Notes under the pieces: model-generated
What the model was told of the DNA's origin: nothing
The model's input: the letters and a program-made list of their open reading frames with translations, nothing else
The model's database searches: none
Shown: positions 17,011 to 25,828 of the stretch, in pieces
Numbering within the stretch: the first letter of the stretch is position 1
How the letters are laid out: every line of letters begins with the position of its first letter
Origin: Polaromonas sp.
GTDB taxonomy: Bacteria; Pseudomonadota; Gammaproteobacteria; Burkholderiales; Burkholderiaceae_C
Reading direction: 5' to 3'
DNA: 44,266 nucleotides
Assembly (NCBI GenBank): GCA_013824015.1
Contig: PNNC01000151.1
Location: 1 to 44,266 of the forward strand
Position numbers and translations under genes: made by a program

Positions 17011-17604
17011 ATGCCCCACCTTTCCCCCATTGCCCTCGCGGACGTCAAGGAAGACGACATTCGCGAGCGTTTCGAGCATTACAAAAAAACCCGCGGCTTC
17101 ACGCCCAACAGCATCATGACCATGGTGCGGCGGCCCAACATCGTTCGCGCCTTCATGGCGCTGAACCAGGCGGTGTTGTACGAAGGCACGGTGCCCGAAG
17201 AAACCAAGATGCTGGTCAGCCTGGCCAGCAGTTATGCGGCCGGTTGCCTGTACTGCCAGTCGCACATGACCAACCTGTCGAGCATCTACAAGGCCTCGGA
17301 CGCGAAGATTGCCGCGTTGTGGGACTTTGAAAACAGCGACCTGTTCAGCCCGGCGGAACGCGCCGCCATCAGCCTGGCGCTCAAGGCCGGCAAGGTGCCC
17401 AACGAAGCCTCACCCGCCGACTTTGACGAACTCAAGAAGCATTACAACGACGAGCAGATCGTCGAGATCGTCGCGTCGATTGCGCTGTTCGGTTACCTGA
17501 ACCGCTGGAACGACACCATGGCCACCACGCTGGAGCCACTGGCGGTCGAGGTCGCGGAACGCGCGATTGGCGGCGTGGGCTGGGAAGCCGGCAAACACGC
17601 TTGA
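17011..17604 (+). CDS. AhpD/carboxymuconolactone decarboxylase-like protein
   Basis: The 197-residue product is a helical AhpD-like protein. The redox motif is C79-L-Y-C82 followed by H85 (AAGCLYCQSHMTNLSSIYK), the C-x-x-C-x-x-H pattern of alkylhydroperoxidase-type members, and the ALFGYLNRWNDTMATTLE block near the end is typical. A thiol peroxidase or related redox role is likely; a true carboxymuconolactone decarboxylase role is not suggested by the context. ATG 17011 was preferred over TTG 16993. A hairpin with a T run follows at 17658-17686. Confidence 0.88.
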   Translation: MPHLSPIALADVKEDDIRERFEHYKKTRGFTPNSIMTMVRRPNIVRAFMALNQAVLYEGTVPEETKMLVSLASSYAAGCLYCQSHMTNLSSIYKASDAKIAALWDFENSDLFSPAERAAISLALKAGKVPNEASPADFDELKKHYNDEQIVEIVASIALFGYLNRWNDTMATTLEPLAVEVAERAIGGVGWEAGKHA

Positions 17605-17657
17605 ACCGCGCGCCGGCCCAGCGATCCAGGAGTCTGGGCGGCGGAAGGCGTCGAAGC

Positions 17658-17686
17658 GAAAAGTGGCCCCGGTGAGGCCAGTTTTT
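17658..17686. terminator. Possible bidirectional terminator between AhpD-like and autotransporter genes
   Basis: TGGCC (17664-17668) pairs with GGCCA (17676-17680). AAAA lies outside on the left and TTTTT outside on the right, so each strand has a T run after the stem. The genes converge here. The stem is short, so confidence is moderate. Confidence 0.45.
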
Positions 17687-17790
17687 GCGGGGTTTGCAGC
17701 GCCCTAGCCGTAGCCATGGGGCAAAAAGCCGGTGAACAATGGACCGTCGCGGCCGCTTTGCAGCCGACGTTTCTTCTGCCGCCCAGGCTC

Positions 17791-20637
17791 CTAGAACGTC
17801 AGCCGCACCCCGGCCTGCGCACTGCCCTGCAGCGCGCCGCGACGCGCCTCGGTGCTGATCCCGAGGTAGCCGAAGCTGTTGCCGCCCAGGCGTTGTGTGC
17901 CGTACAACCCGAGTTGCACAAAGCCGCGGCCGGCCTGCGGCGTCTGGATGGTGAGGGGCTGGCCCGCCAGCGAGGCGGTGAGCACGGGGTTCAACAAGGC
18001 CGGCGAATCCGCGCCGATACCGACATTGAAGCGCCAGGTCTGCCGGTCCTGCCCGGGCTGGCTGGCGCTGGAGCCCAGCGTCAGACCCAGCACGCCGCGC
18101 AGGCCCTGCGCGTCGACGCTGTCCACGTTCAGCGCGGCGGCCGAGTTGCCCTCGTTGACCGCGGACCGGTGTTGGTGCTGCCAGCTCAGGCGTGCATAAG
18201 GCGCCACACGCTGGCCTTGCCACTCGAAGGGACGGCTCAGGCCGGCGCTGAGCAGGGCATCGCGGCCGCGCGTCTTGCCGTCCAGACCGGTCGTGAGGCC
18301 GGTGACATCGCTGCGTGAATGCCGGGCCGATTGCACGCCCCAGCTGGCCAGGGTGTCGATCACCCAGGATTGCAGCGGCAGGCGCGCATACACAAACAGC
18401 GCGCCCTGGCGCAGCTCGCCTTTTCCCTGCGCCGCGCCGACATCGGTCGTGGACAGCGCGAGGCCGCCGCCGGCCTTGACGCCATCGCGGTCGAGGACGT
18501 CGCCGCCCAGCACCGCCTGGTAGAGATCGTGGGTGAAGCCGCTGGCGTTCTGGTCACCGGAGCGACGCCCGCGCTGGTAGGCCAGTTCACCCCAGGCCGC
18601 GCTGCTGCCGGCGCCCTCGCGCATCACGTCGCCGACCGGCGAGGACAGCTGCAGTCCGGGCACCGGGCGGGCGTCGGCGCTCGCCAGCAGGCTGTTGCGG
18701 CCGCTGGTCTGCGCGGCAAAGGCGGTGCCGGCGGGGGCGCTGTCGTCGAGGTGGGACAACACGGCCTGCTGCATGCGCAGGCCGGCCTGCGGCGCCGCCG
18801 CCAGCGTGGCGCCATAAACCTCGCCGGCCAGCCCGCGCGTGAAGGCCGGCAGGCTGGCCGCCGTGCGGGTCGCGGCGGAAGAAAGCAGCAGGTCCTGCGC
18901 GCTGGTGGCTGACCCGGACTGGTTGGCGCGCACCAGGCCGTCGAGCGCGCCGGCGGCAGCGCGGGCATTGGCGTTCTGCGCGGCCAGCGTCGTGGTGTAG
19001 GACGTCGGGATGACGGCCAGGTCCAGGCTGCGGCTGCCGCCCACGTTGTAGAACTGCACGAACTGCGTGCCCGCGGCCAGGCCGGCAGGCTGCGTCAGCG
19101 TGCTGAAGCGGCCGGAAATGCCGCCGTCGGCCGTGACCATGCGGAAACTGTCGCCCAGTACCGGCGTGTAGGGCGTGCTGCCGAAACCGGACTCGCCGGC
19201 GGTGAACAGGCCTTGCAGGCGCGGCGCCAGCGTCGCATTCGGCTGGATCACAAACTGCCCGCCAGTGATGTTCAGCAGCGAGTAATAACCGGTCGCGCCG
19301 GCCGGGCTGGTGGCGCTGGCCTGCACCGTGCCGGCAATGTCCTGCTGGAAGGTGCTGCCGCCGGCCATCGTGACGTTACCGTTGACCGTCAGCAGGCCGG
19401 GCGAATGGCCGGGCTTGAGCGTGCCGGCCACCGTGAGCGGGCCTCGAATCGTGCCAGTGCCCATCAGCGTGCCGCCCGCGGCCACAAACACGGAGCCCGT
19501 GCCCAGCGGTGAAGCCCCACTGACCGACAGCGTGCCCGAGCTGACGGTGGTGCCGCCCGCATAGCTGTTGTTGCCCGACAGCGCCAGCAGGCCGCTGCCG
19601 TTGACCGTCAGGCCGCCAGCGCCCGAGAGCACGCCCGACAGCCGCGCCGTGCTGCCGGCTGGCGAGGTGATGGTGGCGCCGGCGGCGTTGATGGTGAAGG
19701 CCTGGGCCGAGTTGGCATTGGCCGGCAGCACCAGCGTGCCGCCGTCGAAGACCGGGTTGATCGACACCCCGACATCGGCCAGCGTGGAGGAACTGCCCGC
19801 CGCCATGTTGACGCTGCCTGCTGAAAAAATCAGGTCCCAGACCGTGGTACTGCCGGAGGCCAGGCTCAGCACCCAGTTGAGGCCGCCGAAGGAACCCGAG
19901 TTTGCGCCGGTCAGGCTGGCCGCCGTGAAGTTGTTCAGCACACCGGTGTAGGTGCCGATGGCCACGGTGGAGGTGCCGTAGATGCCGAAGGTCATCGCGC
20001 CCGTGACCACATCCCTGTTCGTCAGTTTCCCGTAGATGCCGGGGCTGTTGATGATGATGTTGTAGTTGACCGGCACCACGCCGCTATAGGTGACCGCGCC
20101 GTTGGCGTTGCCGGCCCCCTGCAGGTTGTTGAAGGTCTGCAGGGTGCCGCTGCTCTGGATGCCCGAAAACGGCCCGATGATGGAGCCGGTGTTGGTGAGC
20201 GTCCCCAGGGTGCTGGTCGAGCTGAGAATCACAATGCCGCGCCGGAAGCCCGACGAAATCGTGCCGGTGTTGACCAGGCTGGTCAGCGTGCCATTGACGG
20301 TGACGCCCCATTGCTGCGCCGTGTAAATCGTGCCGCGGTTGGTCAGCGTGGACGCGGTCGCGGACGACAACACCGAAATCGGATCGCCGTTTCGGCCGCT
20401 TCCAGAATTGTTGCTCACCGTCACGCCAGCGTTGACCGTGACATTTGCGCCGGTGTCCAGGCTCAGGGGCTTGACGCCGCCGCCGGCGCAGTTGGCGCTG
20501 ATCGTCAGCGCCCCGGTCACCGTGGCGCCGCCGTTGCACTGCTGGGCCCAGGCGGGGCCCCAGGGCAACACCGAACACGGCAAGGCCAGGAGAACGAGTG
20601 AACGCTTTTTGAAGCGATGGAGGGGGTGGCGAGCCAT
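17791..20637 (-). CDS. Autotransporter (type Va secretion) with beta-strand-rich passenger
   Basis: The 948-residue product begins with a signal peptide (cleavage likely after A31, GPAWA/QQ). The passenger is rich in Gly, Thr, Ser and Asn, as in a beta-helix. A PATR-type autotransporter repeat lies at about residues 345-425 (LSGNNSYAGGTTVSSGTLSV, then GTLKPGHSPGLLTVNGNVTM). The last 280 or so residues form the autotransporter barrel and end in AGVRLTF, with the terminal Phe needed by the BAM machine. An adhesin or surface protein is likely; no protease motif was seen. ATG 20637 gives the clean signal peptide; another ATG 7 codons upstream is possible. The frame also stays open over the divergent TauE gene, but that is a shadow. 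Confidence 0.9.
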   Translation of the reverse strand: MARHPLHRFKKRSLVLLALPCSVLPWGPAWAQQCNGGATVTGALTISANCAGGGVKPLSLDTGANVTVNAGVTVSNNSGSGRNGDPISVLSSATASTLTNRGTIYTAQQWGVTVNGTLTSLVNTGTISSGFRRGIVILSSTSTLGTLTNTGSIIGPFSGIQSSGTLQTFNNLQGAGNANGAVTYSGVVPVNYNIIINSPGIYGKLTNRDVVTGAMTFGIYGTSTVAIGTYTGVLNNFTAASLTGANSGSFGGLNWVLSLASGSTTVWDLIFSAGSVNMAAGSSSTLADVGVSINPVFDGGTLVLPANANSAQAFTINAAGATITSPAGSTARLSGVLSGAGGLTVNGSGLLALSGNNSYAGGTTVSSGTLSVSGASPLGTGSVFVAAGGTLMGTGTIRGPLTVAGTLKPGHSPGLLTVNGNVTMAGGSTFQQDIAGTVQASATSPAGATGYYSLLNITGGQFVIQPNATLAPRLQGLFTAGESGFGSTPYTPVLGDSFRMVTADGGISGRFSTLTQPAGLAAGTQFVQFYNVGGSRSLDLAVIPTSYTTTLAAQNANARAAAGALDGLVRANQSGSATSAQDLLLSSAATRTAASLPAFTRGLAGEVYGATLAAAPQAGLRMQQAVLSHLDDSAPAGTAFAAQTSGRNSLLASADARPVPGLQLSSPVGDVMREGAGSSAAWGELAYQRGRRSGDQNASGFTHDLYQAVLGGDVLDRDGVKAGGGLALSTTDVGAAQGKGELRQGALFVYARLPLQSWVIDTLASWGVQSARHSRSDVTGLTTGLDGKTRGRDALLSAGLSRPFEWQGQRVAPYARLSWQHQHRSAVNEGNSAAALNVDSVDAQGLRGVLGLTLGSSASQPGQDRQTWRFNVGIGADSPALLNPVLTASLAGQPLTIQTPQAGRGFVQLGLYGTQRLGGNSFGYLGISTEARRGALQGSAQAGVRLTF

Positions 20638-20842
20638 ACATACCTGGTGGGAGGACATCAAATGCACAGCCACGGGACGGTCAGCAAGGCACGCGAACGC
20701 CAATTTTAGTCTCCTTGCGCAGCCGGTGCGGTCCGTACGGGTATGTCGTCGGCGCCGTGCCCGCCCTGTAAACTCCCCCTGCCCTCTCCGCCCACGCCTT
20801 GACACCCTGGCCCGCTTCCGCGGTGAGGGGCTGGGCCTTCGC

Positions 20843-21607
20843 ATGACCCTGACCCAAACCGCCCTGTTCCTGCTGTGTGTCGCCCTGGCCACCTGCGCGC
20901 AAAGCCTGACCGGTTTTGCGTTTGCGCTGATCCTGCTGGGCCTGGCCGGCTTGCTGGAACTGGCGCCGCTGGCCGACCTGGCCAATGTGGCGACGGTGCT
21001 GGCGCTGGCCAACGCGCTGGTGGCCCTGTACGGCGCGCGCCGGCAGCTCGACGGCCCGGCGTTTCGCGACATCACGCTGGGCGGCCTCGCGGGCATCGTG
21101 CTGGGGGTGTTGCTGCTGGGCTGGCTGAGCGCGAATGTCACGCTGGTCCTGCGGCTGTTGCTGGGGCTGACGGTGATCGCCTGCGCGGTCGTGGTGCTGA
21201 TGCAGACGGCAGCGCTGCGCGAGCGCTCGTCGGCCAACAGCTTCCGGCTCTGGGGCGCGGTCTCGGGCCTGCTGACCGGCTTGTTCGCCACCGGCGGCCC
21301 GCCGCTGGTGTACCACTTCTACCGCCAGCCGATGCCCCTGAAAACCGTGCGCGACACCCTGGTGGCGACGCTGGCCGCCAGCGCCCTGCTGCGGCTGCTG
21401 ATGGTGGTGGCCGCCGGGCAGTTCAGCGCCAATGCCCTGACGCTGAGCCTGCTGGCCGCGCCGCTGGTGGCCGGCCTGAGCTGGTGGCTGGAGCGGCGAC
21501 CGCCGCGCTGGTCACGACGGGCCGTGCTCCGGCTGGTCTGCGCGCTGCTGTTGTTCACCGGCATCGGTCTGACGGTTCCGGCGCTGCTGCAGCTGATCCC
21601 GGCCTGA
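20843..21607 (+). CDS. TauE/SafE-family permease
   Basis: The 254-residue product has about eight hydrophobic helices. The TauE/SafE layout is seen in QSLTGFAFALILLGL near the start and its second-half counterpart SGLLTGLFATGGPPLVYHFY, the paired G-x-x-x-G-F/L-A motifs of the family. Members export sulfite, sulfoacetate or other organic anions across the inner membrane; the substrate here is unknown. ATG 20843 begins MTLTQTALFLLCVALATC just before the first helix; the open frame reaches further back but without membrane character. It is divergent from the autotransporter gene, with 205 bases between them. Confidence 0.88.
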   Translation: MTLTQTALFLLCVALATCAQSLTGFAFALILLGLAGLLELAPLADLANVATVLALANALVALYGARRQLDGPAFRDITLGGLAGIVLGVLLLGWLSANVTLVLRLLLGLTVIACAVVVLMQTAALRERSSANSFRLWGAVSGLLTGLFATGGPPLVYHFYRQPMPLKTVRDTLVATLAASALLRLLMVVAAGQFSANALTLSLLAAPLVAGLSWWLERRPPRWSRRAVLRLVCALLLFTGIGLTVPALLQLIPA

Positions 21608-21632
21608 GCCCTGCCACCGCTGGATTTCAGGG

Positions 21633-21691
21633 CCAAATCGGGCTCCAGCCCCTGTCCAGACTGCACAAATCGCTATGGATCTGATAGCAAA
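21633..21691 (+). repeat. Dispersed two-hairpin repeat, copy 3
   Basis: This is one of the fullest copies: ccaaatcgggctccagcccc, a variable middle, then cgctatggatctgatagcaa. GGGCT-CC-AGCCC forms the first small hairpin, and gctat...atagc the second. It starts 26 bases after the TauE stop. Confidence 0.8.
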
Positions 21692-21758
21692 CCAGTGGCG
21701 CCGCTCAGCACCGTCGAACGACCGTCAGGCAGTTGCGGCGGTGTCAGCCAAACGATGA

Positions 21759-21776
21759 CCTGTCATCACTGACAGG
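21759..21776. promoter_or_regulatory. Operator-like palindrome 1 upstream of the Bug gene
   Basis: CCTGTCA-TCAC-TGACAGG is a perfect 7-base inverted repeat with a 4-base spacer. It shares arms and most of its spacer with palindrome 2, and no T run follows, so it looks like a protein-binding site rather than a terminator. Confidence 0.55.
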
Positions 21777-21881
21777 GGTGTGATCCCGGCCAGCCTGGCC
21801 CCGTTAAACCCTTGTTACTACTGGGCCACGGCTGGCTGACCAAAGCCTGTACACCTTCGTGGACGGGGCTTGCCCATGCTG

Positions 21882-21898
21882 CTGTCAACACTGACAGG
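21882..21898. promoter_or_regulatory. Operator-like palindrome 2 upstream of the Bug gene
   Basis: CTGTCA-ACAC-TGACAG, followed by G, repeats palindrome 1 (shared core CTGTCA-N-CACTGACAGG). The centres are 122 bases apart and this one lies 69 bases before the ATG. The identity of the binding protein is unknown; no regulator gene is adjacent. Confidence 0.55.
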
Positions 21899-21966
21899 AT
21901 TGCTGCCTCGCGGGTGGCTCCACACAATCACCACAGGTTTTTCAATTCGACACAGCGAGGTTTCTC

Positions 21967-23085
21967 ATGACGAAATTTCAATCCTTGCGCCATCTGCTGA
22001 CCGGGCTGGTGCTGACCGCCGGCGCGGCCACCGCTTTCGGCCAGAGCGCCGCCCCGGCCGGCGCCGCCGCCAAACCGGCCGCGGCAACGGCGCCGGCGCC
22101 GGCTGCAGCCACCCCGCTCAAGACCAGCGCCGTGGTGGCCAGCAAGCCGGGCCGTGTGGCCACGCCCGCGCCCGTGGCACTGGACTGGCCCACCAAACCG
22201 GTGCGCCTGCTGATCGGCTTTCCGGCCGGCTCGGTGCAGGACCTGTCGGCCCGTGCGATTGCCGAACCGCTGTCCAAGGCGCTGGGCCAGCCGGTCATCA
22301 TCGAAAACAAGGCGGGCGCCTCGGGCACCATCGCCGCCGACCAGGTGGCCAAGGCCACCGACCTGCACACCTTTGGCGTGATGAACAACAGCCAGCTGAC
22401 GATCGCGCGGCTGCTCAACCCCATGATTGCCTACGACCCGGCGGTCGACCTGGCGCCGATTGCGCTGATCGGCACCACCCCGATGGTGCTGGTGGTCAGC
22501 AACTTCGCCCAGGGCAACTCGCCGCAGGAATGGCTGACCTGGCTGCGCAACCAGGGCGACAAGGCCAACTACGGTTCCCCCGGCGCGGGCACACCCGGCC
22601 ACCTCGGCATGGAGCTGATCAAGAGCCGCAGCGGCGGCCTGGGCGTGATGCATGTGCCCTACCCCGGCAACCCGCAACTCATCACCGCGATGCTGGGCGG
22701 GCATCTGCAGGCCGCGTTGCTGCCGCCGGGCCTGGCGCTGCAGCAGGTGAAGGCAGGCAAGATGAAAGTCATCGGCGTGACCTCCGAGCAGCGCAGCATG
22801 CTGGCGCCGGAACTGCCGACCATGCGCGAAGTCGGCATCATGGGCGCCGACATGGAACTGTTCACCGCGCTGGCCGGACCGGCGTCGCTGCCGGCCGCTG
22901 TGCGTGAAAAACTGAGCGCCGCGGTGATCGACGTGCTCAAGACCGGCGAGACGCGCGCCCGACTGATCACGGTGGGCTGGCAGCCAGCCCCCTCGACCGC
23001 CGAAGGCCTGCGCACCCGCATGCGCGCCGACACCCGCAACCTGGGCGGCATCATCATGATGCGCGGCATCCGGGCCGACAGCTGA
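21967..23085 (+). CDS. Bug/TctC-family periplasmic binding protein
   Basis: The 372-residue product has a signal peptide (about 1-25, AATAFG/QS). An Ala/Pro-rich linker of about 45 residues follows, longer than usual for the family. The Bug domain starts at DWPTKPVRLLIGFPAGSVQD (about residue 74); further blocks are QPVIIENKAGASGTIAAD, YGSPGAGTPGHL and MHVPYPGNPQLITAMLGG. Bug proteins bind small carboxylates or amides for tripartite tricarboxylate transporters. In Burkholderiales they are very numerous and often stand alone, as here, with no TctA/TctB beside it. Two matched palindromes upstream suggest tight control. A strong terminator follows at 23121-23150. Confidence 0.92.
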   Translation: MTKFQSLRHLLTGLVLTAGAATAFGQSAAPAGAAAKPAAATAPAPAAATPLKTSAVVASKPGRVATPAPVALDWPTKPVRLLIGFPAGSVQDLSARAIAEPLSKALGQPVIIENKAGASGTIAADQVAKATDLHTFGVMNNSQLTIARLLNPMIAYDPAVDLAPIALIGTTPMVLVVSNFAQGNSPQEWLTWLRNQGDKANYGSPGAGTPGHLGMELIKSRSGGLGVMHVPYPGNPQLITAMLGGHLQAALLPPGLALQQVKAGKMKVIGVTSEQRSMLAPELPTMREVGIMGADMELFTALAGPASLPAAVREKLSAAVIDVLKTGETRARLITVGWQPAPSTAEGLRTRMRADTRNLGGIIMMRGIRADS

Positions 23086-23120
23086 GTTTTCTCCCGCGTT
23101 TCTTCAGGTACCTCGTTTGG

Positions 23121-23150
23121 GCCGCCCTCCTCCGGGGGCGGCTTTTTTTT
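23121..23150 (+). terminator. Rho-independent terminator of the Bug gene
   Basis: GCCGCCC (23121-23127) pairs with GGGCGGC (23136-23142), followed by eight Ts. It lies 36 bases after the stop. Confidence 0.85.
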
Positions 23151-23223
23151 GCCTGCTGCGTGCGGCTTGCCGGTGTGCCCTGCTGCGGATAATGTCGCGA
23201 TGCAGACACCACGGGACAAGACC

Positions 23224-23688
<465 letters not shown>

Positions 23689-23735
23689 ACCCTGGCCCCC
23701 GGGTGACCCAGCGGTTCGACTCGTTATCATGCGGC

Positions 23736-25628
23736 ATGCCTGACACCTACCGCCCCCTTGTGGAACCGGCCGCCACCGACCGCTTCCGCCTGCTGGTCGA
23801 TGCAGTGCAGGACTACGGCATCTTCATGCTCGATACCGAGGGTTTTGTGGTGTCCTGGAACTCCGGCGCCCAGCGCATCAAGCAGTACCTGCCCGAAGAA
23901 GTCATTGGGCGGCACTTCTCGATGTTCTACCCGTCCGAGGCGGTGGCGGCGCAATGGCCCGCCGAAGAATTGCGGCGCGCGGCGCGGGACGGCCGCTTTG
24001 AAGAAGAAGGCTGGCGCCTGCGCAAGGATGGCAGCCGCTTCTGGGCCAGTGTGGTGATCACGGCACTGCGCGACGACAGCGGTGCGCTGACCGGATATGG
24101 CAAGGTCACGCGCGACCTGAGCGAGCGCCGCCTGCACGAGGAGGCGCTGCGCGAGAGTGAACAACGCTTCCGGCTGCTGGTCGACGGTGTGCGCGACTAC
24201 GCGATTTTCATGCTCAGCCCCGAGGGCATCATCGAAAGCTGGAACAACGGCGCGCAGCTGATCAAGGGCTACAGCGCGCACGAAGTGATCGGTCGGCATT
24301 TCAGCATGTTCTACCGGCAGGAGGACCTGGACACGCGCCTGCCGGCCCGCGAGCTGGAGACCGCGCTGTCGCACGGCCGCGCCGAAGAGGAAGGCTGGCG
24401 CGTGCGGCGCGACGGCTCGGTGTTCTGGGCCAACGTGGTGATCGCGCCGGTGTACGACGCGACCGGGCAATTGCGCGGCTTTGCCAAGGTGACACGCGAC
24501 ATGACCGAACGGCGGCGCCTGCACGAGCTGGAAAGCTCGAGCAAACGCATGAGCGAGTTCCTGGCGATGCTGGCCCACGAGCTGCGCAACCCGCTGGCGC
24601 CGATCCGCAACGCCGTCACCATCCTGCAACTGGAGCCCTCGCCCAGCCCGATGGTGCGCAGCAGCCGCGACATGATTGACCGCCAGCTCTCGCACATGAC
24701 GCGGCTGGTGGACGACCTGCTCGACGTCGGCCGGCTGACCACCGGCAAGATCCGCTTCAAGGCCGAGACGGTGTCGTATGCCCAGGTGGTGGCGCGTTCC
24801 GTCGAGGCGGTCCGGCCGCTGATCGATGCGCGCCGCCACCGCCTCGGTGTGGACATGCCCGACAGCGGCCTGCGGGTCCAGGGCGACGCCACCCGGCTGG
24901 CCCAGGTGCTGCAGAACCTGCTGACCAACGCGGCCAAGTACACGCCCGAGGGCGGTCAGATCGAGCTGAAAGTCTGGCTGGAAGGCAGCCAGTTGCACAC
25001 CTCGGTGCGCGACAACGGCGCCGGCCTGTCGGAGCAGGCCCTCACGCAGATTTTCGAATTGTTCTCGCAGGGTGATGCCCAGACCGCCGCGCGGGAAAGC
25101 GGGCTGGGCATCGGCCTGACACTGGCACGTTCGCTGGTGGAGATGCATGGCGGCGCCCTCAGCGCCGCCAGCGCCGGGCCCGGCCAGGGCAGCACCTTCA
25201 GTTTCTTTTTGCCGCAGGCCGGGACAGCCGGCCAGGGCGAATCCCCGGACACGCCGCCGGCGCCGCTGGTGCTGGTGGTCGATGACAACCGCGATGCCGC
25301 CAACAGCCTGGCGGAAATCCTGCGACTGATGGAGTGCCAGGTCAAGGTGGCCTATGACGGCCCGACGGCGCTGGCACTGGCGCGCGAGTGCCTGCCGCGG
25401 CTGGTCGTGCTGGACATCGGCATGCCGGACATGAACGGTTATGAGGTGCTGGCCGCCCTGCGCGCACTGCCCGGCGGCGGCAGCGTGACGGCCGCCGCAC
25501 TGACCGGATTCGGCACTGACGAGGACAAGGGCCGCGCCCAGGCCGCCGGCTTCGATGTCCACCTGACCAAACCGCTGGACTTTGCCGCGCTGCAGGAATT
25601 CCTGCACACCGCCGGCCTGCTCGACTGA
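23736..25628 (+). CDS. Hybrid sensor histidine kinase: PAS-PAS-HisKA-HATPase-REC
   Basis: This cytoplasmic kinase has 630 residues and no membrane segment. Two tandem PAS domains (about residues 15-130 and 140-255) are clear duplicates: DYGIFMLDTEGFVVSWNSGA versus DYAIFMLSPEGIIESWNNGA, each followed by VIGRHFSMFY. HisKA has the H-box FLAMLAHELRNPLAPI with H281. The ATPase has N (LLTNAAKYTP), G1 (DNGAGL) and G2 (GLGIGL) boxes. The C-terminal receiver has VVDDNRDAA, D560 (VLDIGMPDMNGYE) and K (HLTKPLD). No PAS cofactor residue was obvious, so the signal is unknown. No separate response regulator is adjacent, so a distant partner is needed. GTG 23703 is an alternative start. Confidence 0.92.
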   Translation: MPDTYRPLVEPAATDRFRLLVDAVQDYGIFMLDTEGFVVSWNSGAQRIKQYLPEEVIGRHFSMFYPSEAVAAQWPAEELRRAARDGRFEEEGWRLRKDGSRFWASVVITALRDDSGALTGYGKVTRDLSERRLHEEALRESEQRFRLLVDGVRDYAIFMLSPEGIIESWNNGAQLIKGYSAHEVIGRHFSMFYRQEDLDTRLPARELETALSHGRAEEEGWRVRRDGSVFWANVVIAPVYDATGQLRGFAKVTRDMTERRRLHELESSSKRMSEFLAMLAHELRNPLAPIRNAVTILQLEPSPSPMVRSSRDMIDRQLSHMTRLVDDLLDVGRLTTGKIRFKAETVSYAQVVARSVEAVRPLIDARRHRLGVDMPDSGLRVQGDATRLAQVLQNLLTNAAKYTPEGGQIELKVWLEGSQLHTSVRDNGAGLSEQALTQIFELFSQGDAQTAARESGLGIGLTLARSLVEMHGGALSAASAGPGQGSTFSFFLPQAGTAGQGESPDTPPAPLVLVVDDNRDAANSLAEILRLMECQVKVAYDGPTALALARECLPRLVVLDIGMPDMNGYEVLAALRALPGGGSVTAAALTGFGTDEDKGRAQAAGFDVHLTKPLDFAALQEFLHTAGLLD

Positions 25629-25640
25629 GCGGTGTTCAGG

Positions 25641-25695
25641 AAAATCGGGCCCTGCCCCCTGTCCGGCCTGGCGCATCCGCTGTTCATTGGATAAC
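25641..25695 (+). repeat. Dispersed two-hairpin repeat, copy 4, degenerate
   Basis: aaaatcgggccctgccccct, a middle, then gctgttcattggataaca. The second hairpin has decayed (GCTGT...ATAAC instead of GCTAT...ATAGC). It starts 13 bases after the kinase stop. Confidence 0.55.
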
Positions 25696-25707
25696 ACGCG
25701 GGGCGCC

Positions 25708-25774
25708 GTCGGGCAGGCAGCGGTCGCGCCACAAACCGCCCCTGCCTGACCCGCGGCAAGCGCGGCTTCCTACA
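25708..25774 (-). repeat. REP-like hairpin element with GTAG head
   Basis: On the minus strand the element starts tGTAGgaagCCGCGcttgc and continues CGCGG, so a GTAG tetranucleotide precedes a 5-base-pair hairpin (plus-strand CCGCG 25751-25755, CGCGG 25761-25765). A longer arm pair, GTCGGGCAGG (25708-25717) and CCTGCCTGAC (25741-25750), flanks it with one G-T mismatch. GTAG or GGAG heads followed by a hairpin are typical of REP elements handled by RAYT proteins. No RAYT gene is in the window and I saw no second copy. Confidence 0.45.
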
Positions 25775-25828
25775 GCTGGCCCGCGCATCTGCGGCAACAC
25801 TGGCGGCACAACTGCTGAAAGCCCTTCC

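Larger units (their letters stand above)
21608..21966 (+). other. Intergenic region with repeat copy 3 and two matched palindromes
   Basis: This 359-base gap holds no gene. From left to right it has the 3' flank of the TauE gene, repeat copy 3 (21633-21691), palindrome 1 (21759-21776), palindrome 2 (21882-21898), and the leader of the Bug gene starting at 21967. I could not place a convincing -35/-10 pair; TTGTTA at 21812 and TGTACA at 21848 are 30 bases apart, which is too far. Confidence 0.7.

Noticed and set aside
20330..20842. Long N-terminal extension of the TauE permease
   Set aside because: It overlaps the autotransporter gene antisense and is not hydrophobic; the membrane protein begins at 20843.
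20638..21291. Open extension upstream of the autotransporter start
   Set aside because: It runs through the divergent TauE gene, has biased Ser/Arg/Pro content and precedes a perfectly good signal peptide at 20637.
21759..21898. The two CTGTCA palindromes as terminators
   Set aside because: Neither is followed by a T run and both are far from the preceding gene end.
23727..25697. Very long open frame on the minus strand opposite the hybrid kinase gene (and similar long antisense frames elsewhere)
   Set aside because: High-GC genes leave antisense frames open. This one is His/Gln/Arg-rich, has no recognisable domain, and the plus-strand kinase accounts fully for the DNA.
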